This document shows, piece by piece, positions 8,789 through 18,689 of a stretch of DNA of 64,000 bases. Below the pieces are notes generated by a model. The model did not search any database. It was not told where the DNA came from and saw only the letters and a program-made list of their open reading frames with translations. Position numbers and translations under genes: made by a program. The DNA lies in contig CAJNDS010002687.1 of NCBI GenBank assembly GCA_905221605.1, positions 186,001 through 250,000 on the forward strand, given 5' to 3'. The DNA is from Symbiodinium natans. Lineage: Eukaryota > Sar > Dinophyceae > Suessiales > Symbiodiniaceae. The first letter of the stretch is position 1. Each line of letters starts with the position of its first letter.

Positions 8789-10477
8789 ATGTCCACCCAT
8801 CGAGGAGCGATCCTCGGACCGAAACGTATCCTCCTCTTCCAAGAAATGCTTCAAGACATTCAATATGATGATATGGGCGTGGTGCAGGAGCTCATTCAGG
8901 GAGCCACGCTCACAGGCCCTATCCCAGTGACAGGAGTTTTGGATGCGAAACTGAAGCCAGCCAGGATGGACATTGAACAACTTGTGGACATGTCCGACCA
9001 GGTGTGTGAACAGATTTTCGCCAGGACAATATCCAGTGGTGATAGAAACATGGACACGCTGTTGTGGGAGAAAACGTTAGAGGAGGTTGAGAAGGGTCAC
9101 CTCGCAGGACCTTTCGACGTTCGCCATCTCCCCAAAGGCTGTTTGGTGAGTTCCCGTTTCCCTCTGATGCAGGGAGGCAAACTCCGACCTATTGACAACT
9201 ACTCTTCCAGTCTCATTAACGACACGGTCACCGTCTCCGAGAAACCTGTTACACATTCAATTGACGAGATCGCACTCCTAATTACCAAGCTATCGAAGGC
9301 AGCTAGGAAAAAAGGACTGTTGGAACTCTTCGGGAAGACGGCTGACCTGAAAAGCGCCTATCGACAGTTGGCCATTTCAGATGAGAGTTTAAGATTTTCA
9401 TACTTAGCAGTGTACGACCCGATCGAGGGGAAGCCCAAATTGTTCCAGCAACTGGCGGTGCCTTTTGGTTCCACGAAAGCAGTATACTTCTTCTTGAGGG
9501 TTGCGAGGGCTCTTTGGACGATCCTGGTGAAAGGAGCCAGAATCCCTACGACGAATTACTTTGACGACTTTGTTCTCCTCGCATTGAGCGGTGACAGGAG
9601 TTCATGTGGGTATACCTTTGATGAGGTCATGAAACTGTTGGGTTGGAAGCTGTCATCAGACAAGACTACGGAGTGGAGCACAAGTTTCGAAGCTTTGGGC
9701 GTTTTGTTTGAGCTGGACCAAACAGGGACAGGGGTCCTGAAAGTTAAGAACACCGAACGAAGGCGTCGAGAGTTGGTCACAGCCATCAGAGGTCACCTGG
9801 AGAATGGTTTGATGGGTCAGAAGGAGGCCTTGCAACTGAGGGGCCGATTACAGTTTGCACAAGCTCAGTTCTTCGGAAGGTTAGGCAGGAGGTGTCTGGT
9901 TGAGATCACGAGACATGCCTATGGTGGGAGGCGGAAAATTCCGGGATACACTAAAGACCTTTTGGAAGAGTTCTGCAAGTTCTTAGACGCTGCTCAGCCC
10001 AGGCTAGTAGGACAGGTGTCGTGCAGATCGTTTATGATACTCACCGATGCAGCCTTCGAAACCGAGACAAGGTCTGGTGGATTAGGTGGTGTGCTCCTTA
10101 CGGGGAGTGGGACAGCACTGTCATTCTTCAGTGTTCCGATCTCGGAAATCCAAACTCAAGTGCTATCTACGGAGGAAGAGCAAACCATTATCTATGAGCT
10201 GGAAATGCTTGGGGTTTTGGTTGGTTTGAAGTTGCTAACAGGCCAGACTGCAGCCTTTGCTGAATCGTATTCCCAGCATGGAGCGACTGCTGGAACTGGG
10301 GTAATCGTCTACCTCGACAATGATGCGGCCCGACACGCCTACATCTCGGGATCTGCTAAGAAAGGAGTTGCTGGAATGTTGGTGGATGAAGCAAACTTCC
10401 TGGAATATGTTCACGTGGTATGCAAGAGTTGCCTCCCCAGCGAATCTTGCAGATCAACCTTCAAGGTTCCAACTTGA
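8789..10477 (+). CDS. Reverse transcriptase-RNase H of the YR element, C-terminus frameshifted
   Basis: Copies element RNA into DNA. RT motifs in order: LRPIDNYSSS, KTADLKSAYRQLAI (first catalytic Asp), VPFGSTKAVYFFLRVARA, and NYFDDFVLLA (the Asp-Asp pair). The RNase H-like domain follows, with Asp, Glu and Asp strands matching the copy at 1-744. Near 10414 an 11-bp deletion relative to copy 1 shifts the frame, so the last ~55 residues (readable in another frame to 10571) are lost. The frame is open upstream from 8714, so the RT may be made as a fusion with the methyltransferase-like part. ATG 8789 is only one option. Confidence 0.9.
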   Translation: MSTHRGAILGPKRILLFQEMLQDIQYDDMGVVQELIQGATLTGPIPVTGVLDAKLKPARMDIEQLVDMSDQVCEQIFARTISSGDRNMDTLLWEKTLEEVEKGHLAGPFDVRHLPKGCLVSSRFPLMQGGKLRPIDNYSSSLINDTVTVSEKPVTHSIDEIALLITKLSKAARKKGLLELFGKTADLKSAYRQLAISDESLRFSYLAVYDPIEGKPKLFQQLAVPFGSTKAVYFFLRVARALWTILVKGARIPTTNYFDDFVLLALSGDRSSCGYTFDEVMKLLGWKLSSDKTTEWSTSFEALGVLFELDQTGTGVLKVKNTERRRRELVTAIRGHLENGLMGQKEALQLRGRLQFAQAQFFGRLGRRCLVEITRHAYGGRRKIPGYTKDLLEEFCKFLDAAQPRLVGQVSCRSFMILTDAAFETETRSGGLGGVLLTGSGTALSFFSVPISEIQTQVLSTEEEQTIIYELEMLGVLVGLKLLTGQTAAFAESYSQHGATAGTGVIVYLDNDAARHAYISGSAKKGVAGMLVDEANFLEYVHVVCKSCLPSESCRSTFKVPT

Positions 10478-10589
10478 TTTGGTTAAGAAGTTAGGATTCA
10501 AGGACGAATCGCATGAAGCGAGGAGGATCGTTTCGGCGATTGTGAAGAGGGCCTCGAAGCTGAAGGTTTGACACACGGCTCAGGTGAAT

Positions 10590-10827
10590 GGGGAAAGGAG
10601 CCCTGTGTCTCACAGGACATTTCGAGACTCAACAACAGTCTTGGGTCTTACAGGAGGGATCGAGATCCAACCAGCCGTGCTCGGTACTGTTTCCCCACAA
10701 CGTGAAAAGATTCGAACGAGAGCGAGTGATGTGAGCAGAATGCATGTTGCTTGATGAAGATTATGTCATGCTTGAAGTGTTCAAACACGACATGACATTT
10801 CATAACAAGCACGGTTTTGAACAATAA
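10590..10827 (+). repeat. 238-bp direct repeat, copy 2 inner unit
   Basis: Same repeat as 763-1000, with a G-to-A change inside. It lies 18 bp after the ancestral RNase H stop. Confidence 0.85.
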
Positions 10828-11187
10828 GTATCGTTCTTCGAATGCCTGGAGAAGATAGAGCTTTATTGTTCAAAGGAAACAACATCAAAATGTTGTGGTG
10901 AACAAAACATTTGCTTGTTGTTTCAGTGCTTGCCTTTTTGCACAACTTATTTCCACCGCTCGATCAGTTTTATGCTTGTTCGTGCAGGATTTGTATTTAC
11001 TTATACACCCGTCGCAGCGGGACCTCTCAGAGGGCAGGATGCCCGGAAAGTGCTCTTAGAAGCTGATAGATTGTTTTCGAAAAACCCACCCTCGCCGCCC
11101 TTGTAAACTAACGTAAACGTTTTCGCAACCACGTCAGGAGAGGACTCGTGTGCATACGAAGTATCCGGTAAGGGACCAGGCAGCTCA

Positions 11188-11565
11188 ATGAGCGTGTGCA
11201 ATCAGGAACCCTTGTTAGTGCGGGCCTTACTTCATGTGGTGACAGTTCCGCTTGTTTGCTTGACGCATAAAAGCTCGAGTATTGCTCTTTTCACCGCTGT
11301 ACTTTTCTCAGCACTCTTCATGGCGCGGTCGTTGACGCGCGATCAGCTAAATGATTTTCGGGTGTGGCTCCACTCTTTGAATATGGATTCCCTCATGAAG
11401 GTGGCTGAGGTATTGGACGACCTCATGGCAGACCGTGAGATGCGACAACAGGAGGCTGTTGCAGCTCGTCAGTCTCAGTGGCAGTTTGTGAACCCTGCAC
11501 CTGACTTGGAGCAACCGAGTGAAGCTGCCTCGTCAAGCTCTCAGAGACAGCCAGAAACTTCTTGA
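11188..11565 (+). CDS. Small ORF between the 238-bp repeats, copy 2
   Basis: Counterpart of 1361-1738, differing by one Gly-to-Ser change in the hydrophobic N-terminal part. The inner ATG gives a product beginning MARSLTRDQLNDF. Function is unknown. Its only support is retention in both element copies. Confidence 0.35.
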   Translation: MSVCNQEPLLVRALLHVVTVPLVCLTHKSSSIALFTAVLFSALFMARSLTRDQLNDFRVWLHSLNMDSLMKVAEVLDDLMADREMRQQEAVAARQSQWQFVNPAPDLEQPSEAASSSSQRQPETS

Positions 11566-11660
11566 ACTGTCGTTCTGAACCACGTGGATATCCTGTTCAG
11601 GCCGTCACACTTAGGCCGAACCCGTGAGAGGCCGTGAGTTAGCTGTATTTTCCTCTCGAA

Positions 11661-11898
11661 GGGGAAAGGAGCCCTGTGTCTCACAGGACATTTCGAGACT
11701 CAACAACAGTCTTGGGTCTTACAGGAGGGATCGAGATCCAACCAGCCGTGCTCGGTACTGTTTCCCCACAACGTGAAAAGATTCGAACGAGAGCGAGTGA
11801 TGTGAGCAGAATGCATGTTGCTTGATGAAGATTATGTCATGCTTGAAGTGTTCAAACACGACATGACATTTCATAACAAGCACGGTTTTGAACAATAA
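11661..11898 (+). repeat. 238-bp direct repeat, copy 2 terminal unit
   Basis: Same as 1834-2071. The element ends here; sequence from 11899 on differs from that after 2071. Confidence 0.85.
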
Positions 11899-14348
11899 CG
11901 GGTAACAAGGAGAAGGACACGCATAAGCTCCCCTTTGATGTGCACGATTTGTACCGGGGGCTACTTGTAGCCACGACGCATGGTACGATTGTGGCAAGGC
12001 TTAGCTTTCCCTACTCGCAGCTCATTAACCGTTTAAAGGATGTTGAGTTGCTCCTCCGAGATGAAGCCCAGCAATTGGGCACACCGGGTTCCAACACCAT
12101 CTTGGCGCACATCAAGCATGCACTCGATGTCATGATTGGCGACCACAGACAGCCCGCTGGAGGATCGCGGCCCAATTACCACTTCGTCACGGAGTTGTTG
12201 TTGGAACAAAAGACTTGTGGTCTCAATGCGGTCCCTGCCGACCTCCACACGCCAGCCACCTTGCCTGCTGCCCTTTTGCGGCAAACGGCCCAAAGTTCCG
12301 GCCCGTGGAAAAAGGGGCAAGGCGAGATGCCCTCTTGGGGCAAGCCCCACCGTTCCTCTGGAGCGTCAGAAGTGTTTTTCTCAGCGGTCTCGATGCTGGA
12401 TTCGATTCTCTGTATGAGCATCGTCAAACCGAAGCAAGCCGAGACAGTCATGCAGGCCGCCGGGCTGAAGGCCATTGTCGGACCGGCTATCAACCTCTCG
12501 CTCTGTTCATCCATGCGCCTCCCTCCTGAGATTGCTGCCATTCTATACGCATGTCGGTACTCGGAGGCGTGCCGCTTCGATCTGACAGGCGGGGTCCCTC
12601 GGCTACTTATGCCACCAGGTCCCACGCTGCAGCACCTGCTCGGGCGGCCACTGCGTAGCTTTGCAGGCAGGTGGATGGAAACGTGCCGATGGGTACGGGT
12701 GCCAGATCAGGATGAGACCCAAACCAAACTAGGCAGAAGCTACGACCTCAGCATAGTCCTGGCGGACATTGTGCTCACTTTTGGGCACCAGGTTTATTTT
12801 GACTCCCCTATCGGGATGGTCTCTCAGTATGCCAGGATTGTTACTCAAATGAAGTTTATGCTGCAGTCGAGTCTCCCCGCAGACCCACTGGGCGATGACG
12901 ATATGAGCCTACTTGAAGCCTGCCAAACCGCACCAGATTTCCCGCTGACTGGCGCGCCCACCACTTGGAGCCTTGTGACGTTTCGGACCTTCCTCATGAA
13001 TCACATAGGGTCCCTTAAACGCTTCTTCGGCGCTATCACCACGGCTTGCTCCACTGGCCCCACATTTGGGATAGGTGTCTTTGTGACTTGTCGGGCTTCT
13101 GGATTCCTGTTTAGTGGCGAGGCAGGGTTTGCCCGAGCCACCTCCTCCTTCACGAGAGGACTTGGGGCTTTGGTTTTCGTGGCGCCGCACTACTCTGATG
13201 GTATAGGTGCATGCTTCCAAATGGCGGCCCTGATTGAATGCGCGGAATATGTGCGCACACAAGCCAGCTTGTGGAGCATGGATGGCCCTGGCGTTGCAAA
13301 GGCATTACACAAGCAAGCCTTCCGAGAACGGACAGTAGCCAGCATCGTGCTGCCCGCGGAACGCAAAGTAGAGCTGGACCTTTTTGAAGCCCCACCCCTG
13401 CATCAAGCGTGGGCCTTGAAGGCCACCTGGGGAGACAAGCGGGAAGTTCTTTACCGCACACTTAAGCAAGAAGGATGGGGGAGCCCCTCTTTCACTTCCA
13501 ACTCCTACTCGGGCACCATTGCTAGTCTGCAAACGCGCGGCTTCGTCCTGGAGCCCTTGCCCAATGCTGTGTATTGTGTCCCCTTCCAGCCGGTGAGGGA
13601 AGGAGATGGGGTCGCCCAGTACCTCACCTGCTTGCTAGGGGATACCAGCATTAGGACGCAGCGGGGATCTGCTCAACGCGCTGACCCGGCTTTCGAACAC
13701 AAGGCCGGCGTAATGCGAGCCCCCCGCGGTCTTCACCTCCTACCTGTTCGTACGGGTAAGGCTGCCTCCGAAACTGCGATTGATGTGGACTCTCCGGGAA
13801 ACAGCCCTGTGCCCGCGAGTAGTCACAGTCCCGACGTGGTAGCTGCTACTGTAGTCGAGGTTCTTACGCCGCTGCAGTCACCAGCCCAAAGCGAGGCTAT
13901 CACCAACGCGCGCCATGGTGAGCGGTGGGGTACACCATGGCTCAAGCCTCGGGCCGCGGGGGGCTCCATTGCGGCGGCTGTCAGCCCACCTCCGGCAGCT
14001 AAACGGGACGTTTCCCGAACACCCTGCGGCACCCCAACGCGGGAGAGAGGACCACTGAGGACGGAGCTTGCAACGACAGAGCCTGCGGTTGTGCCGGCCG
14101 TGAGTCCTAGTGCTCTGGATGCTTGTGTGACGACTCCCTCTAGTGAAGTTGCCCACAGGATCGGAGGGAGTAGCGCCGCCTCGTGTCCACCCCGTGTGGA
14201 GGCAACATTAGGGACCCACCGCCTGGCGTACGACGTCCACCCAGCCCCCGGACACGGCCCATGCACGCAACATTTCCGGAGGGGATTAGGACGGTCGAGG
14301 CATCACAGCCCCCTTGCGCTAAGTCTCCCACGGACTCACTTGGCCTGA
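11899..14348 (+). CDS. Long ORF of unknown function (ORF X1)
   Basis: Open for more than 800 codons, which chance would rarely give. There is no ATG near the left end; the frame is open leftward across the end of the YR element at 11898, so the true start is not visible. The gene may have been cut by that insertion. The first ~600 residues look globular (for example GLLVATTHGTIVARLSFPYS). Residues ~610-800 are Pro/Ser/Thr/Arg-rich and probably disordered. No domain is recognised. It overlaps the next ORF by 166 bases in another frame, which suggests one protein broken by a frameshift or a two-ORF element. Confidence 0.55.
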
Positions 14349-16363
14349 CGGAACCAAAATCGTATCTCCCTATGCCTCCCCATGGCCCGACGCCCATCCC
14401 CGCCAGGCCTGTGCCCGCTGTCCAAGCTCGCAAGGAAAGTCGGCCTCTCGTTTTGGACAAAGACGGCTCTCAGCATCTGGAACCGCCAAAAGCCAAGCCT
14501 CGAGGACCTAGCGAGCCCAGCGGCACCCGCGACCCCAGCGCCCCAGCCTGTGCACCCATCATGCAGAGCAACACAGGCTCGGTCTGTGATCTCATGTGGC
14601 GCGCACTTGCAGCGGGACATCACTTTGGTAAGAATGTCAAACCTCGGCCCTACATGAGCCTGCGTGACTCGCAACACCTCACAACACACTGCCAGCAGCT
14701 TCGGGCATATAGGGCCTATGAGGTGTTTTTGAACGGCATACCGAACCAGCTGCAAGACTCGGAGATGCTGATCGGAATTGCGGACACGCTACTGCATCTG
14801 CCTGAAACGTTTCCGGCGGCGTATTTGAAGGTTTATGACCCTATCATCACGCAGTGTCTTAGACTGTCGGGGGCATTGCAGCATTTTGACCTTGCTGAAA
14901 TGTTGGATTGCCCGGTTCCGCAGCTGGACAAAGCAAGGCTTTCGGAGTCCCTGGTGGGGTATGGCTTTCTTACCACAGCGCAGTACATCGCGGATCTTTT
15001 CTCTGCGGTGTCGGACTTGCCGAGTGTCATCAATGCCAGTTTTCCTGCAATGCTCAGCTACGCTGACCCAGATTATTGGCTGGGTGCACTTCTGCTCGCA
15101 TTCGAGTCCCACCAAAAAGGTCCCCTGGAGCGAACGGCCGGGCTGCCCATTGTTATTGGTTTTCCTGAATCTGACAATAAAATTACTGACCTGCAGATCA
15201 ATGTGCCGCCCGCAGCCATGGTGGCCTTCTTAGCTGGCCGCGCTTATCGGTGTCCCAAGTGCCCTACTACCAAATATGTGATGGACGCGCACAGTGGACT
15301 GCCACAAGTCACTGGCCAAGCCTCCCAAGAAGCCTTGCAGGCATGGGCCGCAGCTGCTAAGCACACGGACGTGGAAAAGGCCAGGCTTGCCCAGCCCAAC
15401 CTGAATACGTTCCTAGGCATCACGCTGCAGGGCACAGAGACACTTGGGCAAAGGCACTATCAAGAATTTAGACCGGACCTCCCCCCTGCCCATTTCCTTG
15501 ACGCCATCCGGCTTGCCCTTGCGGCCTCGGTGGCCAACCAAAACATTGAACACTTTTGGTCAGTTTATAACTTGGAATGGCCTGACACTTCTCACAGAAT
15601 GGCTGTTTTTCTACGGCGAGTGTTGCCCCTACTAGAGTGCTTGCTCTCCACGCCCTTGGCTGCGCCGGTGGAAGTGAACACTGCGGCAGCCTCGCCGGAG
15701 GTCGTCAGCATCTCTTCTGAAACTAACGAAGGTTCTCCCTGCCCGATGGATGACATGTCGGATGCGGAGGACGAACCCGAGGCACAGGTGAATGATTGGC
15801 GCTTCTCGGAGCTGCGAACCACTGACCTTGCAGCTTTGCGAGAAGTGGATGTCTCAGCCCCTTTCCGACTGCCAGTCATCTTCGAAGCGCATTGGAAAGG
15901 GATCAGCGCCACACCCACCAAGCATGGGCCAAAACGTGCCCGAAATGAGTGGTATGACGCAGCCACTGCTCACTGGGCTGCCATTAAGGGGCTCATGCGA
16001 GCTAAACATCCAACCAAGCAGCGACTCAACAGCTTCTGGTTTAAGATGTACTGCCATGGCACCTCCAAGGACCCTGATCCTTCGGCCCTACGTGCGGCAG
16101 TTACCTCCTTCCCCTATCAGTATAAGGACGAAGGTGTTGTGCAGTACCGGCAAATCCAGGAAGCTGTCCGGGTGATGTGGCTCGCGGCCCAAACCTCAAT
16201 GACAAGATACAGAGGTATCCCCATTCCGGACGGCATCCCTGAGTGGGGGGTTGATGAGCAAGAGCTGCCCCCAATGCAGGTCATGCCCAGCCGTACGCGT
16301 TCCCACACCACCTCCGATGGCCACCGCTCTCGGCGTCCGGACTGGGAGGGCTCCTGGCAATAG
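14183..16363 (+). CDS. Long ORF of unknown function (ORF X2)
   Basis: 726 codons, beginning with a Pro-rich linker much like the end of ORF X1 and then a globular region. A CPKCPTTKY Cys-x2-Cys pair lies near residue 355. A Ser/Asp/Glu-rich acidic linker follows near residue 520, then a second globular block with HWAAIKGLMRAKHPTKQR. There is no ATG at the 5' end of the frame, so entry by frameshift from ORF X1 is likely. No family is recognised. It may be a coding region of an uncharacterised mobile element, because a repeat-rich tail and an A-run follow. Confidence 0.55.
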   Translation: MSTPCGGNIRDPPPGVRRPPSPRTRPMHATFPEGIRTVEASQPPCAKSPTDSLGLTEPKSYLPMPPHGPTPIPARPVPAVQARKESRPLVLDKDGSQHLEPPKAKPRGPSEPSGTRDPSAPACAPIMQSNTGSVCDLMWRALAAGHHFGKNVKPRPYMSLRDSQHLTTHCQQLRAYRAYEVFLNGIPNQLQDSEMLIGIADTLLHLPETFPAAYLKVYDPIITQCLRLSGALQHFDLAEMLDCPVPQLDKARLSESLVGYGFLTTAQYIADLFSAVSDLPSVINASFPAMLSYADPDYWLGALLLAFESHQKGPLERTAGLPIVIGFPESDNKITDLQINVPPAAMVAFLAGRAYRCPKCPTTKYVMDAHSGLPQVTGQASQEALQAWAAAAKHTDVEKARLAQPNLNTFLGITLQGTETLGQRHYQEFRPDLPPAHFLDAIRLALAASVANQNIEHFWSVYNLEWPDTSHRMAVFLRRVLPLLECLLSTPLAAPVEVNTAAASPEVVSISSETNEGSPCPMDDMSDAEDEPEAQVNDWRFSELRTTDLAALREVDVSAPFRLPVIFEAHWKGISATPTKHGPKRARNEWYDAATAHWAAIKGLMRAKHPTKQRLNSFWFKMYCHGTSKDPDPSALRAAVTSFPYQYKDEGVVQYRQIQEAVRVMWLAAQTSMTRYRGIPIPDGIPEWGVDEQELPPMQVMPSRTRSHTTSDGHRSRRPDWEGSWQ

Positions 16364-18519
16364 ACAGCAAGCTGTCATCTGAGGGCTCCTACTGACGCCA
16401 TGAACGCGCCATTGAGTCCTTTCATGGCATGCTGCCTAGCGTGATGTGAGCCCTCACATCTCCTCGCCGATACGTGCCGCAAGACTACCTCGGGATATTC
16501 TTGGTTTGGCAACCCTCTCGTGGTCTATGCCACGGATTGGATCGTGCGTGTGCTCACTGCCTGCACCTGTGAACACCCTTCTGTGTCGGCCCTGCGTTGT
16601 GCCTATGGTGACGGGGGGCCTTTCTTTCGTGGTTGCTCCACTGGCCATCTGCCACGGACTGCCCTGGGCCGGTCCTGCCTGGACGTTCCAGCTCTGTCAT
16701 CGGTAAAACGGCCAATCTTCCTTCCTCTGCCCCCTCTAGGTGGGCAGGTTGCATGCTTCTATGTGCTACGATCAAGTGTGAACCCCTTGGACTAGAGGGT
16801 TGGCCATCTCTCGTCTGGATGGTGACACCCCCTTGGCGTACAACGACGTCTTGCCTATTGGGAGAGACCAGCTAGGGGATGCTGCTTCCGGGTTGTGGAC
16901 ACTCCTATGCGGAGATCAGGTTTCCACTTCCCTGGCAATGTGCCATCGAGCACCTGTAAACAACCTGGCCTTCACGAGAGCCATTCTCGCCTGTGCTTGG
17001 GTTGCTACGGGGTTCCCTGCCTGCTTGGTGTCTATCTCTGCTTGCGCAAAGCAGCCATACATGACTACCTCCCCATCGGTAGGTGGCCAAGCGTGATGTG
17101 AGCCCTCACATCTCCTCGCCGACGTCTGTCAGTTTGGGCATGGACGGTCTGAGTCTGTGTATTGAACCCTCAACCCTCACCGGCCAAGGAGATAGTTGCT
17201 TGGCCTTGAGTGCGAAGTTTCGACTGGGGGACTCTCCCGCTTCCTGCGGGGCAGGTGGGGTCCTCGCCTGCTTTGGTTCACCTGATGGCTCTGAGTGGAA
17301 CGAAGCAGTCAAGCCTGCTTTGGCCGGCGGACGAGCTCTTGTGAGTCAAAAGAACGTGGCGCTTTGTGCTCGGAGAGGCTCTGGCTGACCACCATGGAGT
17401 ACTCTGGGCTGGTCCTACCCCTTTGTTCTTGCCGTTAACTCCCCACTGGCTGACCACCATGGGGCAACCTTATACTTCGGAACACGAAGGTTGACACCTA
17501 CAACGTTCCGTGCTGAGGCACGACTTTGCTCCACCTGTGATGGCGAAACTGTGAACCATCTCGTGAACGGCCTTGGCTGGTGCTGAATGTATTCGCATTG
17601 GTGGCTGCATGATGGTGATGTGAGCCCTCCCGTCTCCTTACCGACGTACCTCGCGGGTTTGGGTGAAGGGACCTGATGCGTGCCGATGCGCAGGCCAGTG
17701 CCAAAGTGGCGTAGCCTTGTGTGAGATGCCTGGACTGGGAGGTCCCTCGGTGTCATTAAAACCCTGTGGCGTTAAGGGTTTGATAACTCGCCGTGGACTT
17801 TCCCCGTGGAATCGGTAGCTGCTGCTACTCTCGCCCCCCCTCTGACCGTGCGCCGGCACCTCTGAGGGTGGGCCCTTGTGCGCCAGGTAATCGGTAGCTG
17901 CTGCTACTCTCGCCCCCCCCTCTGGCCGTGCGCGGGCACCTTTGAGGGTGGGCACTTGTGCGCCAGGTTGACTGGTGAACCCTGTGCTCGGAGCTACTCC
18001 ACTGGCTGACCACCATGGAGTGCCCTGGGCCGGTCTGGCCTGGATTGTTCTTGCTGTTAAGTCCCCACTGGCTGACCACCATGGGGCATATGCACATCTT
18101 TCATCCCCCCTTGGGAGTCTGACTTGCAACATCCTTTCGCCATTGAGTGTTGGTTGTCTTTCCTTGACAACGATTAAGCGATCCGAACCACGTCTGATGA
18201 CCTCGGGTTGACTAACCGCTGTCGCACCAGTGGCTACATGATGGTGGTTTTGTGAATCTGGCAATGTCGCATTTTGCGAATCCCCCACAAGCTCTGTGCT
18301 TCCTTGTGCACCGGGACTTCATTGACGACCTCGAGTACTGAGTCCGTGGGGTATCTAGTAGTTTAGCGCGATTGCTCGCTTTGTTTCTTCGGTGTCTGTT
18401 CTTTGGTGGTTTCGTGTTGTGTCTGGCGGGTTGTGTGCGCTGACTCTGTTTCACCCTTTTTGTCGAGCCCAACAAGACCGGCCTACTGTGCTACTGATGT
18501 AGTAAAGAGGCGCCAGAGG
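16364..18519. repeat. Non-coding region of duplicated modules after ORF X2
   Basis: No convincing gene. Several modules recur. The 18-bp palindrome gatgtgagccctcacatc occurs at 16443 and 17095, with a worn copy at 17617. A ~85-bp module with ctggctgaccaccatgg at both ends occurs at 17382-17466 and 17997-18085, and a weaker version lies near 16640. A ~78-bp unit starting tcggtagctgctgctactct is duplicated in tandem at 17811-17887 and 17889-17968. The region looks like the untranslated tail of the element encoding ORFs X1 and X2. Confidence 0.6.
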
Positions 18520-18530
18520 AAAAAAAAAAA
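18520..18530 (+). other. A-run (11 A), possible poly(A) end of a retroposed unit
   Basis: A pure run of 11 A follows gccagagg. It comes at the end of the repeat-rich tail of the ORF X1/X2 unit, before sequence of a different retroelement on the opposite strand. It could mark the 3' end of a retroposed transcript or be chance. Confidence 0.3.
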
Positions 18531-18689
18531 GCTGAGGTATTAGAGGGGGAACACAAACCACACAAGGAGCCGGGACAGACACGGGCAACCGGCGATTAGG
18601 GGAAATTTTTGGGACGTGGCGGGTGGGCATCAAAATTTCACGATCCTGTCTCGAGCAATGCAGAGCAAACAATGCACATTCAAATGGAA

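Larger units (their letters stand above)
2072..11898 (+). mobile_element. Nearly complete YR (DIRS-like) retrotransposon, copy 2
   Basis: Ordered on the plus strand: an Arg/Ser-rich ORF (2654-3961), tyrosine recombinase (4181-5704), Gag-like protein (6047-7336), methyltransferase-like domain (7385-8713), RT-RNase H (8789-10477) and the 3' repeat block (10590-11898). A tyrosine recombinase in place of a DDE integrase defines the DIRS/Ngaro/VIPER class, which integrate circular DNA without target-site duplication. In classic DIRS elements the recombinase is placed after or beside the RT; here it comes before Gag. The right end is fixed by comparison with copy 1; the left end is not fixed and 2072 is a provisional limit. 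Confidence 0.75.

Noticed and set aside
14140-14460. Minus-strand ORFs over the ORF X1/X2 overlap
   Set aside because: They mirror the GC-rich, Pro-rich linker on the plus strand and have no features of their own.
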